Source: Oxalobacteraceae bacterium
GTDB lineage: Bacteria; Pseudomonadota; Gammaproteobacteria; Burkholderiales; Burkholderiaceae_D
DNA: 30,532 bases
Direction: 5' to 3'
Assembly (NCBI GenBank): GCA_003537575.1
Contig: DPRS01000034.1
Location: 99,225 to 129,756, forward strand
Of the stretch, positions 23,467 to 30,532 are shown piece after piece. Both the position numbers and the translations under genes were made by a program. The notes beneath the pieces were generated by a model. That model did no database searches. It was not told the origin of the DNA and saw nothing but the letters and a program-made list of their open reading frames with translations. Each line of letters begins with the position of its first letter. Within the stretch, counting starts at the first letter, position 1.

Positions 23467-24165
23467 CTATCTGCGGCGCCAGCGCTTGCCCATCCCATCG
23501 GCATGGGCGGCATGGACATCGGCATGAGCACCGCCCGGAGGCAGCAGCATCCCCGCCTCCTCCCCCAGCCGCTCCGCGCTCCACCCTCTGCCGAGCAAGA
23601 CCATCCTTGTGTGCAGATCCTCGCGCGTCCGCTCATCGACATCCGGTCCCAGGCAACACAGGTTCTTGCCGCGCAAATCGGCATAAACGAGCTCATAGTG
23701 CCGCGCCAGCGAATGCCACAAGGCGTTGGCGCCGGTCGACTGGCGCGCGCCGGTGATCAGGCACTGACCCGACTCCAGCCACCAGCGGTAGATGGCCGTC
23801 GCGATGCCGCGCCGCTGATAGGCAGGGGCATACTTCGAATGGGGAGCGCGCAGGTGCGGATCGGCACGGCGGCTCACTTCAATCAGGCGGTTGAGTACCG
23901 TGTAGCCGGCCAGGCAACGGCGCGCCATATCTTCGACATAGATATAGTGCTCGCCGTCAGCCTCGCGATAGCGGAAGACCAGGCCGGGAAAATGGATGCA
24001 GAGCGCAGGCAAACCATGCAGCGCATCGCCTGGGCAACTGATCCTGTCGTGGAGCGCATCGAGCTCTTTTTCGAGTTCGTCCGGCTGCGGCTGCACGTCG
24101 ATGCGCAGCTCCAGCGGCCTGGCGCGCCAAGGCATGAAGGGAAAAGGAATGATCAAACTATTCAA
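23467..24165 (-). CDS. GNAT-like acyltransferase family protein
   Basis: 232-residue protein with a TTG start at 24165 supported by AGGAG seven bases upstream. The acetyl-CoA-binding GNAT motif appears as KYAPAYQRRGIATAIYRWWL (111-130; Q-R-R-G-I-A). After it comes GARQSTGANALWHSLARHYE, the part that usually holds the C-terminal beta strands. The first 60 residues are proline-rich. The last 25 residues are His/Gly-rich (GGAHADVHAAHADGMGK), which may bind metal or be a linker. It lies 60 bases downstream of the hexapeptide-repeat gene in the same direction and is likely its partner. Substrate unknown; a protein or metabolite acetyltransferase is the best guess. Confidence 0.72.
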   Translation of the reverse strand: MNSLIIPFPFMPWRARPLELRIDVQPQPDELEKELDALHDRISCPGDALHGLPALCIHFPGLVFRYREADGEHYIYVEDMARRCLAGYTVLNRLIEVSRRADPHLRAPHSKYAPAYQRRGIATAIYRWWLESGQCLITGARQSTGANALWHSLARHYELVYADLRGKNLCCLGPDVDERTREDLHTRMVLLGRGWSAERLGEEAGMLLPPGGAHADVHAAHADGMGKRWRRR

Positions 24166-24225
24166 GGGGAACTCCTGTCAGGACATCACTCCGGGCTTTC
24201 GGCCTCCCGGTGGCACGCGGCGAAA

Positions 24226-25098
24226 TCAGGCCAGGCAAACGCCTGCCCACCAGCCGCTCATCAGGCGCTCCGGTTTTGAACTTGCACGCACCTGCGCGCT
24301 CGATTCCCAGACATCGAACTGCACGTTCAGGCCGGCATAGACGCCATACCCGTCACCGGAGCGAATTTCTTCGAATGCCTGCAGGCTCTCGCCCGCCTTG
24401 ATCGAGCCGCCGGCGATAATGGCCTCGCCCGACCTGATACCCCAGCCCGCTTCCAGGTGCCGGTGGCAGAGAATCGTTGCACCCGCCTCGATGCCGCTGC
24501 CGGCGCGGATGCAATCCTGCCCTGTCAGGGCGCTGCCGGCACGGATGCCCTTGCCGCAGTCGATCGAGCCATTAACGGTAATGGCTTCTCCCGCAAATAC
24601 GTTGCCGCCGACGGACAATTCGCCGCTGCAAGACAAATCCGATTCGACGCGCACATCGCCCTCGCAGCGCAGGCGTCCTTGCACCTCGATGCTCCAGCCC
24701 GCGCGAATGTCGCCGCCCGCTTCAAGCACGCCTTCGCAGCGAATGCCGCCAGCCGCCCTGATGTCGGCACCGGCGGCAATGGCCTCGCCGGCGCGAATCC
24801 CGCCGCCGGTCCTGATAGTGCGCCCTGCGCGGACGATCGAACCGACCTCGATACTGCCGTGCACCTCCAGCGTTCCGGCGAACACGATCGCCTCGGCTTC
24901 GATCGCATCGACGGTCAGCACCGCATCGGTGGGACCGAATTGCGCCAGCAGCCAGCAGGCATCATTCACCCTGCCGGCCGCCACCAGGGCGTCCAGCAGA
25001 GGCTGGTAGTTGCTACCTTCCTGGCAGTGGCGCAGGAACCAGCGAAAACCATCCGTGCAGGGGCTCTTGGCCTTGACGAAGTTTTTGGTGAGATCCAT
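24226..25098 (-). CDS. Long hexapeptide-repeat (beta-helix) protein of unknown function
   Basis: 290-residue protein. Residues about 12-58 form a compact helical head (CTDGFRWFLRHCQEG, DALVAAGRVNDACWLLAQFG). From residue 71 to 245 an aliphatic residue occurs every sixth position without interruption: about 30 hexads of the form I-R-A-G-x-x, with Gly or Ala at fixed places; weaker hexads extend to about 263. This regular period predicts a beta-helix with 18 residues per turn (three hexads), like bactofilins or left-handed helix acyltransferases, but no catalytic His or loop is present in the repeats. The tail (264-290) is non-repetitive and Trp-containing. No signal peptide. The start at 25098 is the first ATG; a 22-bp palindrome lies 101 bases upstream. 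The GNAT-like gene follows. A structural or polymer-forming role is inferred only. Confidence 0.8.
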   Translation of the reverse strand: MDLTKNFVKAKSPCTDGFRWFLRHCQEGSNYQPLLDALVAAGRVNDACWLLAQFGPTDAVLTVDAIEAEAIVFAGTLEVHGSIEVGSIVRAGRTIRTGGGIRAGEAIAAGADIRAAGGIRCEGVLEAGGDIRAGWSIEVQGRLRCEGDVRVESDLSCSGELSVGGNVFAGEAITVNGSIDCGKGIRAGSALTGQDCIRAGSGIEAGATILCHRHLEAGWGIRSGEAIIAGGSIKAGESLQAFEEIRSGDGYGVYAGLNVQFDVWESSAQVRASSKPERLMSGWWAGVCLA

Positions 25099-25198
25099 GG
25101 CGCATCACCTTGAACGGAAAAAGGCTGCACGCGGCAAAAGGCGGCAGCACGCACGGAGGCGCAGCGCCATTCGCGTGGAACGGGCGTGCAAGGGCGTT

Positions 25199-25220
25199 AC
25201 GGCAAGCAGCTGCTTGCCGT
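25199..25220. promoter_or_regulatory. 22-bp perfect palindrome upstream of the repeat-protein gene
   Basis: Each half is ACGGCAAGCAG followed by its reverse complement, with no central gap. It lies 101 bases before the start codon of the hexapeptide-repeat protein. Such length and perfection are unusual by chance. It may be an operator for a dimeric regulator or form a cruciform or mRNA hairpin. Confidence 0.5.
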
Positions 25221-25302
25221 GCATAATCGAAGACATGAAGTGATCCCAAAAGCGCAACCGGAATCCGCAATGGAAACGGCCGCTATCGCGCCTGGTGGTT
25301 TA

Positions 25303-25354
25303 AGCCCGGCGATAGAAAAACTGCGCTAATGAGTAAGGGGAGTATCGCCGGGCT
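25303..25354. repeat. 12-bp perfect inverted repeat with 28-base loop
   Basis: Arms AGCCCGGCGATA (25303-25314) and TATCGCCGGGCT (25343-25354) are perfect complements around a purine-rich 28-base loop. There is no T-run on either side, so it is not a standard terminator. It could be a structured RNA element or protein-binding site. Confidence 0.5.
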
Positions 25355-25606
25355 CAGGAATCTGCGGCGTGCTGGCAGATTCCCTCGACGGTCATCGTCT
25401 TGAGCACGCGCGAACGCAGGCCCGCCACCAGTGGCTGGACTGCAGAAAATGCGCAGACGAAATGAAAGGGAGTTGCCATGGGCCAAATGTACGCCAGATG
25501 GCGGCAAGTGTCAAACCGAAAACGGTCACAGCTCCGGTGGCTTTGTCGACTTTCTTGCGGCGCACGGCTTCTCCCGTGGCGAGATCATCGAAGGGATTTA
25601 TTGCAT

Positions 25607-26335
25607 TTAGCCGATAACGGACATGCCCTGAGCAGCGGAAGAATCGAGACGCCGGAGCGCGCCAGCCACTTCTGCGCGGAATTGCGCAAGATTTCTCAAT
25701 TCCGGCGAGATCGGTGCAAACGAGGTCCACAGCATGTCCGTCAATTGTGCCGCGGTGATATCGATGTCCGGCTTGTTGCGATTGACCATCCAGTCCCACA
25801 GCACGTGTTCCATCGCGCCATACACCATGTCGCGCATCAGCGGCAGTGGAATGTCGGGCCGGACCTCGCCCGAACGCTGGGCAGCTGACAACACGTTCCT
25901 CAACGGCGCAGTGTAGCGGCGCTTCAGGTCGGCGATCAGTCCCGCGAATTCATCATCGGCGCTGCGGCCCTCGCTGAGCACCAGCTTGCACATGCCGGTG
26001 CCATCGTGGATCAGGGTCACCAGATGCTTGCGCACGATAAAGTGCAGCTGCGGCCGGGCGCCGACAACCAGCGGCACTTCGCGTTCGAGTTCCGCGGAGA
26101 TCTCGTCGTACCATACCTTGATCACCTGCATGCACAAATCGCGCTTGCTGTCGAAATAGGAAAACACCGTCGCTTCCGACACGTCCATGCGCCGGGCGAT
26201 CTCCAGCGTCGTCGACTTTTCATAGCCGTGTTCAGAAAAGACCTGACGCGCCACGACCAGGATTTCCTTCACGCGCCGCTCCGAACGCACGCCCAGGGCT
26301 TCACGCTTGCGCGAAATTTTTATGGGTGCAGACAT
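25607..26335 (-). CDS. TetR-family transcriptional regulator
   Basis: 242-residue regulator. The N-terminal TetR helix-turn-helix is at about 20-65 (ILVVARQVFSEHGYEKSTTLEIARRMDVSEATVFSYFDSK, given by its ends ILVVARQVFSEHGYEKSTT and VSEATVFSYFDSK). The rest is helical with a ligand-binding domain of normal length (VYGAMEHVLWDWMV). AGGG precedes the ATG by six bases. It begins eight bases after the stop of the crotonase gene and is therefore the last gene of the bioB-to-TetR group. It probably regulates that operon or a related acyl-CoA pathway, with an acyl-CoA as likely effector. An autoregulatory loop is inferred. Confidence 0.93.
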   Translation of the reverse strand: MSAPIKISRKREALGVRSERRVKEILVVARQVFSEHGYEKSTTLEIARRMDVSEATVFSYFDSKRDLCMQVIKVWYDEISAELEREVPLVVGARPQLHFIVRKHLVTLIHDGTGMCKLVLSEGRSADDEFAGLIADLKRRYTAPLRNVLSAAQRSGEVRPDIPLPLMRDMVYGAMEHVLWDWMVNRNKPDIDITAAQLTDMLWTSFAPISPELRNLAQFRAEVAGALRRLDSSAAQGMSVIG

Positions 26336-26343
26336 TGTTTACC

Positions 26344-27144
26344 CTACTCGCTTTTGAATTTCGGCGAACGCTTGCTGGCGAAAGCGTCCAGCGCTTCGGC
26401 ATGGTCATCGGTGTGATGGGCCAATGCCTGGAATCCGGCAGAAAGTTCCAGCAGCGTTTCCAGCCGGGTATGCTGGCCTTCCCGCAGCAGTCTCTTGGTC
26501 ATCCTCAGCACATGCCCCGGATTCGCGGCAATGCGCGCGGCCAGGGCATTTGCCTCGTCCAGCAAGCGCTCATCGGCCACCACTTTCGACACCAGGCCGC
26601 AAGCCAGCGCCTCGGCAGCATTCATTGTTTCTCCGGTAAACGCCATTTCGCTTGCCTTGGACATGCCGACCACGCGCGGCAACAGCCATGCGCCGCCATC
26701 GCCCGGAATAATACCGACCTTCACGAAGCTTTCGGCAAAGCTGGCGGATTCCGCCGCGATGCGGATATCGCACATGCAGGCCAGGTCGCATCCGGCGCCG
26801 ATCGCCGGCCCATTGACCGCGGCGATCGTTGGCACTTCCAGATTATATAGGGCAAGCGGGATGCGCTGAATACCGTTGCGGTAGGCGTAGCGGCTTTGAA
26901 TCGGTTCTCCCAGGCCGCTGCCGAGCGAATCGCGCATCGTCTTGAGATTTCCTCCGGAAGAAAATACCGGTCCGGCGCCCGTGACAATCACCGCCCGCAC
27001 CGACAAATCGAGCTCGATACGCTTGCAAGCCTCGACAAATGCCTCAACCGCATCCATATCCGAGATCGCATTGCGCAACGCCGGACGGTTCATCGTCAGC
27101 GTCACGATCCCGCCGTTTTTCTGATAGCTTAAAAAGTCGTCCAT
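26344..27144 (-). CDS. Crotonase-family protein (enoyl-CoA hydratase/isomerase fold)
   Basis: 266-residue protein with the crotonase fold acting on acyl-CoA. The oxyanion-hole and CoA motifs are present: PVFSSGGNLKTM and AVNGPAIGAGCDLACMCD. However, both glutamates that catalyse hydration in rat enoyl-CoA hydratase (Glu144 and Glu164) appear replaced: Asp in GAGCDLACM and Phe in ASFAESFVKVGIIPGDGG. So a hydratase assignment is uncertain; isomerase, hydrolase or another crotonase reaction remain possible. The start at 27144 (MDDFL) follows GGAAA; 27162 is the alternative. It follows HMG-CoA lyase with a short gap and precedes TetR. Confidence 0.85.
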   Translation of the reverse strand: MDDFLSYQKNGGIVTLTMNRPALRNAISDMDAVEAFVEACKRIELDLSVRAVIVTGAGPVFSSGGNLKTMRDSLGSGLGEPIQSRYAYRNGIQRIPLALYNLEVPTIAAVNGPAIGAGCDLACMCDIRIAAESASFAESFVKVGIIPGDGGAWLLPRVVGMSKASEMAFTGETMNAAEALACGLVSKVVADERLLDEANALAARIAANPGHVLRMTKRLLREGQHTRLETLLELSAGFQALAHHTDDHAEALDAFASKRSPKFKSE

Positions 27145-27178
27145 TTTTCCATTTCCAGTCATGCAGCGGCCTGGACAG

Positions 27179-28096
27179 TCATTCGGCGCTGGCGCGCTTT
27201 GCCGCCAGCGCATTGCCGGCGCGGCTGACCGATCGGCGGCCCAGATGCCGCGCGATGAATTGCCCGGCATCGACCACCGTGTCCAGGTTAATTCCGGTGG
27301 AAATTCCCAGGCCCTGCATCAGGAACAGCACATCCTCGGTCGAGACATTGCCGGTTGCTCCCTTGGCATAAGGACAGCCGCCCAATCCCGCCACCGATGA
27401 ATGGAAGATCGAAATGCCGGCTTCCAGCGCGGCATAGATGTTGGCGATACCCTGGCCATAGGTGTCGTGAAAATGCCCTGCCAGGCGATCGACCGGGAAT
27501 TCCCTTTGCGCCTGCCCCATGATCTCATGAACCTGGCGCGGATTGCCGACACCGATCGTATCGGCGATATCGATTTCATCGCAGCCCAGATCGCGCATGC
27601 GGCGCACCACGTCCAGCACCGCAGCCAACGGCACTTCCCCCTGGTAGGGACAGCCGAACGCGCAACTGATGCTGCCACGCAGGCGCATGCCGTTCTTTTT
27701 CGCTTCCTGCGCGACCGGAACGAAACGTTCGATCGATTCGGCAATCGAGCAATTGATATTCTTTTGCGAGAATGCTTCCGACGCCGCGGCGAAAATCACG
27801 GCCTCGTCCGCATGCGCCGCGATCGCCGCTTCCAGCCCCTTCATGTTGGGCACCAAAGCCGAGTACACCACCCCGCGCCTGCGATCGATGCCTGCCATGA
27901 CTTCGCTGGACGTCGCCATCTGCGGCACCCATTTCGGCGAGACGAACGAGGCCGCCTCGATATTGACGAAGCCGGCGGCAGTCAGGCGGTTGACGAGCTC
28001 GATCTTGACATCGGCGGGAATGACTTCCTTCTCGTTTTGCAAGCCATCCCGGGGGCCCACTTCAACGATCTTCACGTGTTGGGGCAAGGCGTTCAT
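27179..28096 (-). CDS. Hydroxymethylglutaryl-CoA lyase
   Basis: 305-residue enzyme that splits HMG-CoA to acetyl-CoA and acetoacetate, the last step of leucine breakdown; homologues also act on isohexenyl-HMG-CoA in terpene breakdown. Conserved elements are VEVGPRDGLQNE near the N-terminus (Arg and Asp of the active site), SFVSPKWVPQM, GHFHDTYGQG with the metal-binding His residues, and VAGLGGCPYAKGATGNVSTED with the catalytic Cys. A ribosome site AAGAG lies close to the ATG. It is between the carboxylase alpha subunit and the crotonase, in the same direction. Commonly called mvaB, hmgL or liuE. Confidence 0.96.
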   Translation of the reverse strand: MNALPQHVKIVEVGPRDGLQNEKEVIPADVKIELVNRLTAAGFVNIEAASFVSPKWVPQMATSSEVMAGIDRRRGVVYSALVPNMKGLEAAIAAHADEAVIFAAASEAFSQKNINCSIAESIERFVPVAQEAKKNGMRLRGSISCAFGCPYQGEVPLAAVLDVVRRMRDLGCDEIDIADTIGVGNPRQVHEIMGQAQREFPVDRLAGHFHDTYGQGIANIYAALEAGISIFHSSVAGLGGCPYAKGATGNVSTEDVLFLMQGLGISTGINLDTVVDAGQFIARHLGRRSVSRAGNALAAKRASAE

Positions 28097-28171
28097 TTTT
28101 CTCTTGATCCTTATTCGTTTGAATATGCGTTTGACTATGCGATATCTGCCGATATCCGGAATGGCAAGCGA

Positions 28172-30178
<2,007 letters not shown>

Positions 30179-30236
30179 GGATCGTCCTTACTGGTTATTC
30201 GATTAATGTAGATAAGTTCGGCACTGTTACTGCGAT

Positions 30237-30532
30237 TTACTGTAATTCGCGCGTCGATTCGGCGATAGCCGTGCCGCGCGCCTGCATGCCCAGCTTTTCC
30301 AGCAGGGCGCGGTCGGCATCGATGTCCGGGTTGTCCGTGGTGAGCAGCCGCTCGCCATAGAAGATCGAGTTGGCGCCGGCCACGAAACCCAATGCCTGCA
30401 CCGCCTCGCCCATCTGCTGGCGCCCTGCCGACAAGCGCACCCGCGCCTTCGGCATGGTGATGCGCGCCACCGCGATGGTGCGCACAAATTCCAGCGGGTC
30501 CAGCGGTTCGGTGCCGTTCAACGGCGTGCCTT
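30237..30532 (-). CDS. bioB: Biotin synthase, C-terminal part (5' part outside window)
   Basis: About 97 C-terminal residues of biotin synthase, a radical-SAM enzyme that inserts sulphur into dethiobiotin. The stretch GTPLNGTEPLDPLEFVRTIA, the helix ITMPKARVRLSAGRQQMGE and AGANSIFYGERLLTTDNPD are very characteristic of BioB and include the Arg near the 2Fe-2S ligand. The N-terminal radical-SAM part and the iron-sulphur Cys motif lie beyond the right edge. It is directly upstream of a biotin-carrying carboxylase and probably cotranscribed with it, so cofactor supply and use may be coupled. Confidence 0.9.
   Translation of the reverse strand, partial: GTPLNGTEPLDPLEFVRTIAVARITMPKARVRLSAGRQQMGEAVQALGFVAGANSIFYGERLLTTDNPDIDADRALLEKLGMQARGTAIAESTRELQ

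Larger units (their letters stand above)
25099..25606. other. 508-bp gap between the repeat-protein gene and the TetR gene
   Basis: No gene can be supported. The gap carries two strong inverted repeats (25199-25220 and 25303-25354). Several open frames cross the part next to the TetR stop codon, but none has a credible start, ribosome site or family match. Confidence 0.6.

Noticed and set aside
24190..24209. Hairpin CCGGG/CCCGG after the repeat-protein gene as a terminator
   Set aside because: The stem is five bases with a 10-base loop and no T-run, so it would not stop transcription into the GNAT-like gene reliably.
22969..24279. 436-codon open frame on the + strand
   Set aside because: It is antisense to the VOC and GNAT-like genes, both of which have ribosome sites and family motifs.
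25369..25617. 82-codon + strand frame with GTG start
   Set aside because: No ribosome site, no match, and overlaps the TetR end on the other strand.
25392..25799. Minus-strand frame overlapping the TetR 3' end, with a product containing RRKKVDKATGAVTVFG
   Set aside because: The part outside TetR (about 25440-25606) reads somewhat protein-like, but the start lies within TetR in another frame and there is no ribosome site or family match.

Overview
The window looks like chromosome of a betaproteobacterium of the family Oxalobacteraceae (Burkholderiales; Herbaspirillum/Collimonas/Herminiimonas-like). This is inferred from the GC-rich genes, the gene order yicC-gmk-rpoZ-spoT-greB, and the protein sequences. 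No database search was possible. I see no tRNA, rRNA, CRISPR array, insertion sequence or phage gene.

Layout. (1) 1-3692, leftward: a copper-linked group of a DUF2946 protein, a PCu(A)C periplasmic copper chaperone, a small helical protein and a TonB-dependent receptor that runs off the left edge. (2) 3721-6485, leftward: a Ser/Thr kinase, a PP2C phosphatase and RNase PH. (3) 6638-10792, rightward: yicC, gmk, rpoZ, and the bifunctional (p)ppGpp enzyme spoT. (4) 10859-15325, leftward: greB, an EAL-HDOD protein, rlmJ and isocitrate lyase (aceA). (5) 15720-19223: an FNR-like regulator, rraA, an Fsr-like MFS transporter and a divergent AraC regulator. (6) 19436-21298: ilvD. (7) 21355-25098, accessory in character: an XRE/MmyB regulator divergent from a DUF1330 gene, with a fragment of a SnoaL-like gene between them; a VOC protein; a GNAT-like protein; and an unusual hexapeptide-repeat protein. 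(8) 25607-30532, leftward: bioB (partial), a biotin-dependent acyl-CoA carboxylase alpha subunit, HMG-CoA lyase, a crotonase and a TetR regulator. This last group looks like part of a leucine/isovalerate (Liu) or acyclic terpene (Atu) degradation operon.

How the parts may work together. The FNR-like protein has four cysteines placed as in E. coli FNR and keeps the E-x-x-S-R recognition residues. The best FNR-type box I found (one mismatch in ten) lies upstream of the TonB receptor, about 42 bases before a plausible start of transcription. Copper-linked uptake may therefore respond to oxygen. aceA has a perfect 14-bp palindrome directly against its -35 element. The most unusual protein is the 290-residue product at 24226-25098: about 30 unbroken six-residue repeats behind a short helical head domain, followed in the same direction by the GNAT-like gene. 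A 22-bp perfect palindrome lies 101 bases upstream of its start codon. I consider this the best candidate for an undescribed system, but its function is unknown.
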